Source of the DNA: Curvibacter sp.
Lineage (GTDB): Bacteria; Pseudomonadota; Gammaproteobacteria; Burkholderiales; Burkholderiaceae_C
Assembly: GCA_020621965.1 (NCBI GenBank)
Contig: JAHRYV010000005.1
Location: 38,163 to 102,162 of the forward strand
Direction: 5' to 3'
DNA length: 64,000 bases
Shown here: in pieces, positions 26,858 through 36,262 of the stretch
Position numbering within the stretch: the first letter of the stretch is position 1
How the letters are laid out: each line of letters opens with the position of its first letter
The notes under the pieces: model-generated
Told to the model about the DNA's origin: nothing
Databases searched by the model: none
What the model saw: only the letters and a program-made list of their open reading frames with translations
Program-made: the position numbers and the translations under genes

Positions 26858-29167
26858 TCAGCCCGGTTCCGCCGCATGCGCCGGAAACTCGGACTCGCGG
26901 TAGACCAGATCGGCGATCTCGTCGGCCGGCTGGTAGCCGTGCACCACCTCCTGCAGCATGGCGCGCAGGGCGTCGACGTCGTTGACCGCCAGCACCGAGG
27001 CCAGCACCTCCAGCACCTGGGTCAGCTCGCTCCAGGGCAGGAAGTCCTCGTGCGCCTTCAGGATGCGCGGGTGCAGGGTGGGCTGGGGGTTCTCGCCGAT
27101 CAGCAGCTCCTCGTAGAGCTTCTCGCCCGGGCGCAGGCCCACCACCTGCAGCTCGATGTCGCCATCGGGCTGCTCGGCCGAGCGGACCTTGAGCCCGGAG
27201 AACTCCACCATGCGCCGGGCCAGATCGCTGATGCGCACCGGCTCGCCCATGTCCAGCACGAAGACCTCGCCGCCGCCGGCCATGGCGCCGGCCTGGATGA
27301 CCAGCTGCACCGCCTCGGGGATGGTCATGAAATAGCGGGTGACTTCCAGATGCGTCAGCGTGATGGGGCCGCCCTGCTTGATCTGCTGGCGGAACAAGGG
27401 CACCACCGAGCCCGAGGAACCCAGCACATTGCCGAAGCGCACCATGGAAAAACGCGTGCCCTTGTGTTCCACCGCCAGGCTCTGCAGCACCATCTCGGCC
27501 AGGCGCTTGCTGGCGCCCATGACGTTGGTGGGACGCACGGCCTTGTCGGTGCTGATGAGCACAAAGTCCGACACCCCGGCCTCAATCGCCGCCTGCGCCG
27601 CATGCCAGGTGCCCTGCACGTTGTTGCGCAGACCCTCGGCCGGGTTCTGCTCCACCAGCGGCACGTGCTTGTAGGCTGCCGCGTGGTACACCGTGTCGGG
27701 TGTCCAGGTGAACATGATCTCGCGCATGCGCTCCAGGTCGCGCACCGAGGCCAGCAGCGGCACCAGCTGCGCCGCGTCCAGTTCGGACTTCTGCGCCAGA
27801 TGCGAGCGCAGCTCGCGCTCCAGCGCATACAGGCTGTATTCGTTGTGCTCCACCAGCAGCAGCGTTTCGGGGTTGCAGTCCAGCACCTGGCGGCAGAGCT
27901 CGCTGCCGATGGAGCCGCCGGCCCCGGTGACCAGCACCACCTTGCCGTGGTTGTTCTTGTTCAGCAGGATGCCATTGGGTTTGACGGGCTCGCGCCCCAG
28001 CAGGTCCTCGATCTCCAGCTCGCGCAAGTCCGCCACCTGCACCCGGCCGCTGACAAAATCACCCAGCCGCGGCAGGGTGCGCACGCGCAGCTGCTGGGCC
28101 TGCAGCAGGTTGAGGACCTCGGTCTTGCGCTGGCGGCTGGCCGAGGGCAGGGCCAGCAGCACGTCGGTGATGCCGTGCTGGCGCACCACCCGCGCCAGCT
28201 CCGTCGGCGCGTGTACCGGCAGATCGTCCACCCGGTGGCCCTGCAGTTCGGGGGCGTCGTCCAGATAACCCAGCACCGCCATCTCGCCGCCGCCGGCGAT
28301 GGCATGCGCCAGCTGCTGGCCGGAGGCACCGGCACCGTAGACCAGGGCGCGCGGGCGGGAGCGGTTGCGCATCATCTCCCCATAGAGACCACCCAGCCAG
28401 AAACGCGCCACCATGCGGCTGCCGGCAATCAGCATGAAGAGCAGCAGCGGCACCGACAGGCCCACGCTGCGCGGCACGCCCGGCACGCCCATGACGGCGA
28501 ACACCAGGGCATAAACCGGGAAGAAGATGACAAAGGCCTTCACCAGGGCCAGCACCGCCCCCAAGCCGGAATAACGGAAGATGGCGCGGTACAGGCCGAA
28601 CACCACGAACAGCGGCAGGGCCAGGGCCACGGCGGCCCCCACGGCCCACCAGTGCGGCCCCTCCAGGCCCACCCACTGCTCCAGGCGCAGGGCTATCACC
28701 AGCCAGACGCTGAAGACGCAGATGACGGCATCCAGGGCCAGGGCCATCAGGCGCTTGAGCGGGCGCGGCAGGCGCAAGAGCAGCTCGGCCAGGCTGGCCG
28801 CCTTGCTCCGCCGCAAGGCGGCCAGCCCCTGGCCGAGCCACCAGCCGAGCAGACAGCCCAAGACATCGGCCAGCAAGTCGGCCCATTCGGCACGGCGATA
28901 AGCCGAGAAAGACTGCAGGATCTCCAGCAGACCGCCAAAGGCCAGCAAGCCCCAGAACACCGCCAGCATCTGCCCCGGCCAGGCTTGGTAGCCCAGCGCG
29001 GCCAGCAGCGCAAAGGTCATCACCCCGAGCGCGGCCTTTTGCCCGACGGGCAGATTGCCATCGAACTGGGCCGGCAGCAAGGCCACCGCCAACACCAGCA
29101 GCAGGCCGCCCCAGAAGGCCACCTGCCAAAGCGTGGGCCGCCAGCTCAGGAAAGCCGGTCTAGACAC
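26858..29167 (-). CDS. VanZ-like domain fused to PglF/WbpM-type UDP-GlcNAc 4,6-dehydratase
   Basis: 769 residues from the GTG at 29167, which has GGAG 7 nt upstream and overlaps the aminotransferase stop by 8 bp. Residues about 10-120 form a VanZ-like membrane domain (GLLAFGGLLEILQSF...AEWADLLADVLGCLLGWW). Then come four more helices (about 142-275), a first Rossmann domain (VYGAGASGQQL) and a C-terminal SDR with VTGAGGSIGSELCRQ and catalytic region STDKAVRPTNVMGASKR. WbpM/PglF enzymes make the UDP-4-keto-6-deoxy sugar used for bacillosamine or QuiNAc-type sugars. The usual family has no VanZ part. It is the last gene of the polysaccharide locus. Confidence 0.85.
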   Translation of the reverse strand: MSRPAFLSWRPTLWQVAFWGGLLLVLAVALLPAQFDGNLPVGQKAALGVMTFALLAALGYQAWPGQMLAVFWGLLAFGGLLEILQSFSAYRRAEWADLLADVLGCLLGWWLGQGLAALRRSKAASLAELLLRLPRPLKRLMALALDAVICVFSVWLVIALRLEQWVGLEGPHWWAVGAAVALALPLFVVFGLYRAIFRYSGLGAVLALVKAFVIFFPVYALVFAVMGVPGVPRSVGLSVPLLLFMLIAGSRMVARFWLGGLYGEMMRNRSRPRALVYGAGASGQQLAHAIAGGGEMAVLGYLDDAPELQGHRVDDLPVHAPTELARVVRQHGITDVLLALPSASRQRKTEVLNLLQAQQLRVRTLPRLGDFVSGRVQVADLRELEIEDLLGREPVKPNGILLNKNNHGKVVLVTGAGGSIGSELCRQVLDCNPETLLLVEHNEYSLYALERELRSHLAQKSELDAAQLVPLLASVRDLERMREIMFTWTPDTVYHAAAYKHVPLVEQNPAEGLRNNVQGTWHAAQAAIEAGVSDFVLISTDKAVRPTNVMGASKRLAEMVLQSLAVEHKGTRFSMVRFGNVLGSSGSVVPLFRQQIKQGGPITLTHLEVTRYFMTIPEAVQLVIQAGAMAGGGEVFVLDMGEPVRISDLARRMVEFSGLKVRSAEQPDGDIELQVVGLRPGEKLYEELLIGENPQPTLHPRILKAHEDFLPWSELTQVLEVLASVLAVNDVDALRAMLQEVVHGYQPADEIADLVYRESEFPAHAAEPG

Positions 29168-30335
29168 TGGCCTGCTCCAGCACCTGGCCCACGACCTGGC
29201 AGGTTTTGCCGATCTCGGCATCGCTCAAGGTGGGATGAACCAGGAACATCAGGCTGGTCTCGCCCAAGGCGCGCGCCACCGGCAGGCGCTGCGCCGGGCG
29301 CCAGGGCGTGCCGTCGAAGGCCTGCTCCAGATAGACCTCGGAACACGAGCCCTGGTAACAGGGCACACCCTGGGCGTTGATGGCCTCGACGATGCGGTCG
29401 CGGCTCCAGCCCGGGGCCAGCTTCTCCGGCTGCGCATAGACATAACACTTGTAGTGGGCGTGCACGCTGCCCGCCGGCGCGGCCGGCACGCGCACCGCCG
29501 CATGCGGACGGCAAGCCGCCAGAATAGCCTCGGCATGGGCCGTGCGGCGGGCCGTCCAGTCCGCCATGCGGCGCAGCTGGATGCGGCCGATAGCGGCCTG
29601 CATCTCCAGCATGCGCCAGTTGGTGCCGAAGCTCTCGTGCAGCCAGCGGAAGCCCGGCGGGTGCTGGCGTTCGTACACCGCGGCGTAGCTCTTGCCATGG
29701 TCTTTGTAAGACCACATGGCGCGCCACAGTGCCTCGTCGTTGGTGGTCACCATGCCGCCCTCGCCGCCGGTGCTCATGATCTTGTCCTGGCAGAAGCTCC
29801 AGGCGCCCACGTGGCCGATGCTGCCCACGCTGCGCCCCTTGTACAGCGCGCCGTGCGCCTGGGCGCAGTCCTCGATCACCTTCAGCCCATGCTGCTCGGC
29901 CAAGGCCATGATCGGATCCATGTCACAAGGCCAGCCGGCCAGGTGCACGCAGACGACGGCCTTGGTACGCGGCGTGAGTACGCGCTCGATGGTCGCGGCC
30001 GAGAGGTTGCCGCTGTCGGGGTCGACATCGGCAAACACCGGCGTGGCGCCGGCGTTGACCACGCAGGAAATGCTGGCGATGAAGGTGCGCGGCGTCACCA
30101 CCACCTCGTCGCCGGGGCCGATGCCCAGCGCTTTCAGCGCCACGTCCAGCGCCAGCGTGCCGTTGGACAAGGCCACCGCGTGCCGGGTGCCGCACCAGGC
30201 AGCGAATTCCTTTTCGAACTCGCGGCACTCGGTGCCCGTCCAGTAGTTGACCTGGTTGGACAGCAGCACACGCTGCACGGCCTCGGCTTCTTCCGGAGTG
30301 AAACTGGGCCAAGGAGAGAACGGGGTATTCAGCAT
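29160..30335 (-). CDS. DegT/DnrJ/EryC1 aminotransferase, PglE-like
   Basis: 391 residues, PLP-dependent sugar aminotransferase. The PLP-binding lysine lies in SFCQDKIMSTGGEGG (about residues 194-208); ALSNGTLALDVAL and EDCAQAHGA are family motifs. It probably puts an amino group on C4 of the keto sugar made by the WbpM-like enzyme. The ATG at 30335 is chosen because MLNTPFSPWPSFTPEEAEAV matches the family start. It overlaps the dehydratase gene by 8 bp. Confidence 0.88.
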   Translation of the reverse strand: MLNTPFSPWPSFTPEEAEAVQRVLLSNQVNYWTGTECREFEKEFAAWCGTRHAVALSNGTLALDVALKALGIGPGDEVVVTPRTFIASISCVVNAGATPVFADVDPDSGNLSAATIERVLTPRTKAVVCVHLAGWPCDMDPIMALAEQHGLKVIEDCAQAHGALYKGRSVGSIGHVGAWSFCQDKIMSTGGEGGMVTTNDEALWRAMWSYKDHGKSYAAVYERQHPPGFRWLHESFGTNWRMLEMQAAIGRIQLRRMADWTARRTAHAEAILAACRPHAAVRVPAAPAGSVHAHYKCYVYAQPEKLAPGWSRDRIVEAINAQGVPCYQGSCSEVYLEQAFDGTPWRPAQRLPVARALGETSLMFLVHPTLSDAEIGKTCQVVGQVLEQASV

Positions 30336-30355
30336 CTCGTTTTCTTGATTCTTCG

Positions 30356-31012
30356 CTACTTGACTCGGGGTTCCATCGGTCGCGCCGGATTGCCCACGAC
30401 CGTCGTACCGGGGGCGACGTTCTTTGTCACCACGGCACCCATGCCCACCACCGCACCGCGGCCAATCACCAAGGGGTCGCCCGGCTTGCCCTGCTTCAAT
30501 ACAGCGCCGGTGCCGATATACGCATGGTCTTCCACGACCACGTTCCCATTGCATTTGACTCCGGGCGCAAAGGTCACGTAATCGCCAATCACGCAATCAT
30601 GAGCAACGTAGCTATAGATATTCGCGTGAAAGTGTTTGCCAATGCGTATGTTGCTGGTCAGCATGGAAAAAGGATTAAGGATTGCCCCTTCGCCAATGAC
30701 CACATCGTCCAGCTGTACCACGTTGGCAGCTCTCACCTCAAAGAAGCCAACCCCATCCGCTATACAGCGCTCGACCAACTTCTGCCGGGCTGTACTGCTG
30801 GCAATTGCGATGTTGATGCGGCGACTACTGGCCGGCTCCGCCAGCCACTGCGCGTAGGTCAACACGCGATGACCATTCACCTCCGCGACCGACGGGCTAT
30901 CGTCGACAAACACAAGCTCGCTGGATCCCTGGCTGTCCGCCAACTGTTGCCGTGCCAAAGGCATGACTTCGCGACCGTAACCGCTGGCGCCGAAGATGGC
31001 AAATTTGTTCAT
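30356..31012 (-). CDS. PglD/NeuD-type sugar O/N-acetyltransferase
   Basis: 218 residues. An N-terminal Rossmann-like PglD_N part (FAIFGASGYGREV) is followed by a left-handed beta-helix of hexapeptide repeats (about 105-205) with HDCVIGDYVTFAPGV; the His is the probable general base. The end is VVGNPARPMEPR. It likely acetylates the 4-amino group installed by the adjacent aminotransferase. It lies 5 bp after the phosphoglycosyltransferase gene. Confidence 0.88.
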   Translation of the reverse strand: MNKFAIFGASGYGREVMPLARQQLADSQGSSELVFVDDSPSVAEVNGHRVLTYAQWLAEPASSRRINIAIASSTARQKLVERCIADGVGFFEVRAANVVQLDDVVIGEGAILNPFSMLTSNIRIGKHFHANIYSYVAHDCVIGDYVTFAPGVKCNGNVVVEDHAYIGTGAVLKQGKPGDPLVIGRGAVVGMGAVVTKNVAPGTTVVGNPARPMEPRVK

Positions 31013-31017
31013 TTTGA

Positions 31018-31635
31018 CTATTGCTCCTCTGATGACTTCTGTTTCTTCAACGGTCCGGCAAACCTGGACATCGTTGCCTCCCCTTCGGCACTGATGCCCT
31101 CGCGTACCAGCACCTTGCGCACCGTGAGCCACAGAATCCTGATGTCCAACCACAGGCTTCGATGGTCCACGTACCAGACATCGAGCTTGAACTTGTCTTC
31201 CCAGCTCAGGGCATTGCGGCCGTTCACCTGCGCCCAACCCGTGATGCCGGGCCGCACCTCGTGCCGGCGCGCCTGCTCCGCGCTGTAGAGCGGGAGGTAT
31301 TCCATCAGCAGCGGGCGCGGGCCCACCAGGCTCATCTCGCCCTTGAGCACGTTCCAAAGCTCAGGCAGCTCGTCCAGGCTGGAGGCCCGCAGGAAGCGGC
31401 CAAACGGCGTCAGTCGCTCCGCGTCGGGCAATAACTGGCCGTCCGGGCCGCGCTCATCGGTCATGGTGCGGAACTTGACCATCTGGAATGGCTGCCCGCG
31501 CAAACCTGGCCGCACTTGGCGGAAGAACACAGGACTGCCCAGCTTGCGGCGCACCTGCCAGGCCAGCAACAGAAGGAGCAGGCCTAGCAGGGCGAACGCG
31601 ACCAAGGCAACAGAAAAATCAAAAAAACGCTTCAT
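31018..31635 (-). CDS. PglC-like phosphoglycosyltransferase (initiating sugar transferase)
   Basis: 205 residues, the small monotopic form. One N-terminal membrane segment (about 5-26), KFRTMT, the catalytic SSLDELPELWNVLKGEMSLVGPRP region (about 85-108, with the Asp-Glu pair) and RPGITGWAQVNGRN. It moves a phospho-sugar from UDP to undecaprenyl phosphate, starting the repeat unit. The neighbours suggest di-N-acetylbacillosamine or a related sugar as substrate. Confidence 0.92.
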   Translation of the reverse strand: MKRFFDFSVALVAFALLGLLLLLLAWQVRRKLGSPVFFRQVRPGLRGQPFQMVKFRTMTDERGPDGQLLPDAERLTPFGRFLRASSLDELPELWNVLKGEMSLVGPRPLLMEYLPLYSAEQARRHEVRPGITGWAQVNGRNALSWEDKFKLDVWYVDHRSLWLDIRILWLTVRKVLVREGISAEGEATMSRFAGPLKKQKSSEEQ

Positions 31636-31658
31636 GCGGCTCTGGATTCCTGGTCAAC

Positions 31659-32879
31659 TCATTGTTTAGCGACTTGCCGAAACAGCGCAGCGAATTTTGC
31701 TGCCCCAACCGCAAGCGCCAGATGTTCCTGGTAGAAGCTGCGCCCCTGTTCGCCCATGCGCTCCAGGTCAGCGCGCGACTTCGCAGCCATGGCTTCGACC
31801 GCCGCGGCAAGCGCCTGCGGATCCTCAGGATCGACGACCAGACCGGCCCCGGCCTCCTGGCCCAAGCGTGCCGCGTCCCCTGCCACGGCCAGCAACAACG
31901 GCCGCCCCATCGCCATATAGGCCTGGGTCTTAGAAGGAATGGTGATCTCGAACAAGGGGTCCTTGCGCAAATGAACCAGCAGCGCATCGCTGGCCAGCAG
32001 ATAGCGCCCCACCTCCGACATCGGCACCGGCGGCAGAAAATGAATATTCGTCAGCCCCAGCTCCTCCGCACGCGCTCGCAAGCGCGGCGCATCCAGCCCG
32101 CCGCCAAGCAGATAGATGCGCGCCCGCACACCTCGCTCCTGCAACAGACCCGCCGCCTCCAGCACCGAATCCAGCGCCTGCGCCTTGCCCATATTGCCGG
32201 CAAACATAAGACGGAAACCCGCGCCGCCGGGCAAGGACGCCACCTCGGAACCCGACGCTGCCAACGCCGCTTCGTCCGCCCAGTTGTAGATCACCTCGAC
32301 CTTGGCAGCCGGCACGCCGCGCTCCACCAGCAATCGCTTGAAGCCCGGTGACAGCACGACGATCTGATCCACCCGGCGATAGACCCAACGACAGACTGTT
32401 TCCACCATGCCCAGAATGCGCGTATTGGTCAGCATGCCCGTCACGCGCAAGGTATCAGGCCACATGTCCTGGATGTCGTACACCACAGGAATGCGTCGCA
32501 GCAGACGCAGCAAGGCCGCAGTGATTCCTACGGTCAAGGGCGGATGATAGGCATAGATCACGTCCGGCCGCCGGGCCATGAACAGGCCGTAGACCAATGA
32601 GGACGCCGCAAAGCTCAGGTAGTTCAGTACCCTCTTGAGCGCTGATCGGTCATGGCTGGGATACAGCGGCACCCGCGTCACCTGTACACCGTCCATCACT
32701 TCGCGCTGCAGCCACTTGATGCGGTAGCCTGGATAGACTTGGCCACCGGGATAGTTCGGAAAGCCGGTGACGACCTCGACTTCAAAGCCCTGGCGCGCCA
32801 GCTCCCGTGCGAACGCCAGCCCCTTGGGCACAGGCTCCGGATCGAACCATTGCGTCAGCAGCAGGACACGTGTCGCCAT
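31659..32879 (-). CDS. GT4 glycosyltransferase, WbuB-like
   Basis: 406 residues, GT-B fold. N-terminal LLTQWFDPEPVPKGLAFARELARQG and YDIQDMWPDTLRVTG are typical of WbuB-type transferases; the donor site includes FAGNMGKAQALDSVLEAA. WbuB transfers N-acetyl-L-fucosamine, and the genes for UDP-L-FucNAc lie immediately upstream, which supports that role. Substrate remains inferred. Confidence 0.85.
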   Translation of the reverse strand: MATRVLLLTQWFDPEPVPKGLAFARELARQGFEVEVVTGFPNYPGGQVYPGYRIKWLQREVMDGVQVTRVPLYPSHDRSALKRVLNYLSFAASSLVYGLFMARRPDVIYAYHPPLTVGITAALLRLLRRIPVVYDIQDMWPDTLRVTGMLTNTRILGMVETVCRWVYRRVDQIVVLSPGFKRLLVERGVPAAKVEVIYNWADEAALAASGSEVASLPGGAGFRLMFAGNMGKAQALDSVLEAAGLLQERGVRARIYLLGGGLDAPRLRARAEELGLTNIHFLPPVPMSEVGRYLLASDALLVHLRKDPLFEITIPSKTQAYMAMGRPLLLAVAGDAARLGQEAGAGLVVDPEDPQALAAAVEAMAAKSRADLERMGEQGRSFYQEHLALAVGAAKFAALFRQVAKQ

Positions 32880-32882
32880 GCC

Positions 32883-34013
32883 TCAATACTTCTTCCACAC
32901 CACCCGGTTTACATAATCGGTGTAGCTCTGGATGATGCGCAACACCTTGTCGGAGACATTGGGCATGCTGTAGTCCGCCACCTGGCGCAGCAGGCGGGCC
33001 TCGCCGCGCGGCTGATTCTCCAGAATCGCCAGCCCTTGCAGCACCCGTTCCACCTCCAGGCCCACCATCATCACCGCCGCCTCTTCCATGCCTTCCGGCC
33101 GCTCGTGCGCCTCGCGCAGATTCAGCGCCGGGAAATTGAGGATGGACGACTCTTCGTTGATGGTGCCGCTGTCCGACAACACCGCCTTGGCCGAAAGCTG
33201 CAGCTTGTTGTAGTCGGTGAAACCCAAGGGTTTGAGCAGCTGCACCTGGGAGTGAAAGTGCGCGCCCATGGCATCCACGCGCTTTTGCGTGCGCGGATGA
33301 GTGGAGACGATCACCGGATGGCCGTACTGCTCCGCCACCGCGTTCAGTACCGCCACCAGCTTGCCGAAGTTGCGGTCAGAATCAATGTTCTCCTCGCGGT
33401 GCGCGCTCACCACGAAGAACTCGCCTGGTTTCAGGTGCAAGCGCTCCAGCACCTTGGAAGCGTCGATGCCGGGCCGGTAATGCGCCAACACTTCAGCCAT
33501 CGGGCTACCCGTCTTGATGACCATGTCCGGGGGCAGGCCCTCGCGCAGCAGGTACTCCCGCGCAATCGAACTGTAGGTGAGGTTGATGTCCGCCGTGTGG
33601 TCCACGATGCGCCGGTTGATTTCCTCCGGCACCCGCATGTCAAAGCAGCGGTTGCCCGCCTCCATGTGGAAGATCGGCACCTTGCGCCGCTTGGCCGGAA
33701 TGACCGAGAGACAGCTGTTGGTGTCACCCAGCACCAGCAGGGCGTCCGGCTGCTCTGCCACCAGCACGCCGTCCACTGCCGCGATGATCTTGCCGATGGT
33801 TTCCGCCGCGCTACCGCCGGCCGCGTTCAAGAAATGGTCCGGCTTGCGTATGCCCAGGTCATCAAAGAAGATCTGGTTCAGTTCGTAGTCGTAGTTCTGG
33901 CCGGTGTGCACCAACACATGGTCGCAATGCTCGTCCAGGCGCGCCATCACGCGCGAGAGGCGGATGATCTCGGGCCGGGTGCCGACCACCGTCATGACTT
34001 TTAGTTTCTTCAT
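32883..34013 (-). CDS. capG: UDP-HexNAc 2-epimerase, CapG/FnlC-like
   Basis: 376 residues, full-length non-hydrolysing UDP-GlcNAc 2-epimerase family: [14 protein letters not shown] at the start, [43 protein letters not shown] and [21 protein letters not shown]. The [14 protein letters not shown] and [16 protein letters not shown] features match CapG/WbjD/FnlC. It forms the last step to UDP-L-FucNAc after CapE and CapF. Confidence 0.9.
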   Translation of the reverse strand: MKKLKVMTVVGTRPEIIRLSRVMARLDEHCDHVLVHTGQNYDYELNQIFFDDLGIRKPDHFLNAAGGSAAETIGKIIAAVDGVLVAEQPDALLVLGDTNSCLSVIPAKRRKVPIFHMEAGNRCFDMRVPEEINRRIVDHTADINLTYSSIAREYLLREGLPPDMVIKTGSPMAEVLAHYRPGIDASKVLERLHLKPGEFFVVSAHREENIDSDRNFGKLVAVLNAVAEQYGHPVIVSTHPRTQKRVDAMGAHFHSQVQLLKPLGFTDYNKLQLSAKAVLSDSGTINEESSILNFPALNLREAHERPEGMEEAAVMMVGLEVERVLQGLAILENQPRGEARLLRQVADYSMPNVSDKVLRIIQSYTDYVNRVVWKKY

Positions 34014-34022
34014 GGCTAGTTC

Positions 34023-35150
34023 TTAGAGGGGGCAGGCGTAGGTATCCGGGCGCTGACGGTCAAAGACCTCGTTCGCCCAGAGCATGACCACCATTTCATC
34101 GGTGCCGATGTTGGTGATGTCATGCGTCCAGCCCGGAACTGTTTCCACAATCTCGGCCTTGTCGCCGCTGGTCACCAGTTCATGCGTCTGGCCGGTCTGC
34201 ATATGGCGGAACTTGAAACGTGCCTGCCCCTTGATGACCAGGAACTTCTCGGTCTTGGTGTGGTGGTAGTGCCCGCCCCGGGTGATACCAGGATGAGCGG
34301 TGAAGAAGGAGAACTGCCCGCAATCCGGCGTCTTGAGCATCTCCACAAAAACACCGCGCGGGTCACCGTGCTGCGGCACGGTGTAGGTGAAAGCTTCTAC
34401 CGGCAGGTAACTTACATAGGTGGCGTACAGGGCACGCACCAGGCCAGTGCCCACGCGGTCGGTCATCAGCGTGCCGCGACTGTCCTTGAAGGCCTGGATC
34501 CGGCTCGCCAGCTCGCCCACGGTGGTGGTGTATTGCGGCGTGACCGTGGCAAAGCCATCCGCATCCAACGCGGCGTCCGCGCCATCCATCAGCTGGATGA
34601 ACCGTTCCAGCACATCGTCCACATAGACCAGGGTCACCGGCGCCGCCGGGTCGTTGACCTGGATCGGCAGGCCGCGCGCGATGTTGTGGCAGAAGGTGGC
34701 GACCGCCGAGTTGTAGTTAGGCTTGCACCATTTGCCGAACACGTTGGGCAGGCGGAAGATATGCACCGGCACCTGTTGGCTGCCCGCCAAGGCCTGTAGC
34801 GCCTCCTCCGCGCCGCGCTTGCTCTGCCCATAGGGATTGTCCCGGGCGGCCTGGATGGAGGAAGTGTAGACGATCGGGATCTTCCTGCCCGTGGATTCCG
34901 CCACCGCCCCCACCGCCTGGCACAGGGCCTCCGTCAGGTCCACGTTGCCGGCCGTGAACTCCTGCGGGTCCTGGGGCCGGTTCACCCCGGCCAGATGAAA
35001 AACAAAGTCCACGTCCCGCAGCAGACCCGGCAGCTGCGCCACCTCATCGGCCCGTGTGAAGCACAGCACCTGCACATCCTTGCGTTCCGCCAGATGCAGT
35101 TGCAGGTTCTTGCCGACAAAACCGTTGGCACCGGTGATCAGTACCTTCAT
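34023..35150 (-). CDS. capF: Bifunctional SDR-cupin reductase/epimerase CapF (FnlB)
   Basis: 375 residues. The N-terminal SDR has ITGANGFVGKNL and catalytic YGQSKRGAEE; the C-terminal cupin (about 255-370) has HPGITRGGHYHHTKTEKFLVI with metal-binding histidines. This two-domain layout is specific to CapF/WbjC/FnlB, which epimerises and reduces the CapE product to UDP-N-acetyl-6-deoxytalosamine. The ATG at 35150 lies 4 bp from capE. Confidence 0.93.
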   Translation of the reverse strand: MKVLITGANGFVGKNLQLHLAERKDVQVLCFTRADEVAQLPGLLRDVDFVFHLAGVNRPQDPQEFTAGNVDLTEALCQAVGAVAESTGRKIPIVYTSSIQAARDNPYGQSKRGAEEALQALAGSQQVPVHIFRLPNVFGKWCKPNYNSAVATFCHNIARGLPIQVNDPAAPVTLVYVDDVLERFIQLMDGADAALDADGFATVTPQYTTTVGELASRIQAFKDSRGTLMTDRVGTGLVRALYATYVSYLPVEAFTYTVPQHGDPRGVFVEMLKTPDCGQFSFFTAHPGITRGGHYHHTKTEKFLVIKGQARFKFRHMQTGQTHELVTSGDKAEIVETVPGWTHDITNIGTDEMVVMLWANEVFDRQRPDTYACPL

Positions 35151-35154
35151 GGCC

Positions 35155-36207
35155 TCACTCCTCGGCCACCGCGTGTTCGCCGCGCGCAATGCGCTGCATG
35201 AAATCCAACTTGAGCAGCAGGCGCTTCATGCCTTCCACATCCAGCCGTGTGGTGTTGTGGGAGTTGTAGTCTTCGCCATGCGTCGTCTGGGTCAGGCGCT
35301 GCTCGCCCTGCTCCACGTACTTGGCATAGTTCAGATCGCGCCCGTCCGGCGGCACACGGAAGTAGTCACCCATGTCCTGGGCGCAGGCCATTTCTTCCCG
35401 GCTGAGCAGCGCCTCGTACAGCTTCTCGCCATGGCGGGTACCCATCACGCGCACCGGATGATCCGGCTTGCCCATCAGGTCGAGGATGGCCCGCGTCAGC
35501 ACCTCCACCGTAGCGGCGGGCGCCTTCTGTACGAAGATATCCCCGTTATTGCCATGCTCGAAGGCATAGAGCACCAGGTCCACCGCGTCGCCCAGTGTCA
35601 TCATGAAGCGCGTCATGCTCGGATCCGTCACCGTGATGGCCTTGCCGGCGAACACCTGGTCCACGAACAACGGTATCACCGATCCGCGCGAGGCCATCAC
35701 ATTGCCGTAGCGCGTGCCGCAGATCAGCGTGCCGGTACCTTCCAGGTTGCGGCTGGCGGCCACCATGACCTTCTCCATCATGGCCTTGCTGATGCCCATG
35801 GCATTGATCGGATAGACCGCCTTGTCTGTACTCAAACAGACCACCCGCTTCACGCCCGCGTTGATGGCCGCCTCCAAGACATTCTCGGTCCCCAAGACAT
35901 TCGTCCGCACCGCCTGCATGGGATGGAATTCGCACGATGGCACCTGTTTGAGTGCGGCGGCGTGGAAGACGTAGTCCACCCCGCGCATGGCCTGCTCGAC
36001 GCTGCGCGCATCGCGGACATCGCCGATGTAGAACTTCAGCTTGGCGCTGTTGTAGCGTTTACGCATATCGTCCTGTTTCTTTTCGTCGCGACTGAAAATT
36101 CGAATCTCCGCGATGTCGGATGCCAAGAAGCGCTTGAGGACAGCGTTGCCAAAGGATCCGGTGCCGCCTGATATCAGGAGTGTCTTGTCTTTAAACATTG
36201 GAGTCAT
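35155..36207 (-). CDS. capE: UDP-GlcNAc 4,6-dehydratase/5-epimerase CapE (FnlA)
   Basis: 350 residues, soluble SDR with SGGTGSFGNAVLKRFL and a catalytic region LSTDKAVYPINAMGISKAMMEKV (the Tyr position of the usual YxxxK is replaced by Met, as in this inverting group). It starts the UDP-L-FucNAc branch from UDP-GlcNAc. The first of the capE-capF-capG trio. Confidence 0.92.
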   Translation of the reverse strand: MTPMFKDKTLLISGGTGSFGNAVLKRFLASDIAEIRIFSRDEKKQDDMRKRYNSAKLKFYIGDVRDARSVEQAMRGVDYVFHAAALKQVPSCEFHPMQAVRTNVLGTENVLEAAINAGVKRVVCLSTDKAVYPINAMGISKAMMEKVMVAASRNLEGTGTLICGTRYGNVMASRGSVIPLFVDQVFAGKAITVTDPSMTRFMMTLGDAVDLVLYAFEHGNNGDIFVQKAPAATVEVLTRAILDLMGKPDHPVRVMGTRHGEKLYEALLSREEMACAQDMGDYFRVPPDGRDLNYAKYVEQGEQRLTQTTHGEDYNSHNTTRLDVEGMKRLLLKLDFMQRIARGEHAVAEE

Positions 36208-36262
36208 TCGAGTTGATGTACTGAAGAAACATTGTATTTATGAGTGAAGAATATCCAAATAC

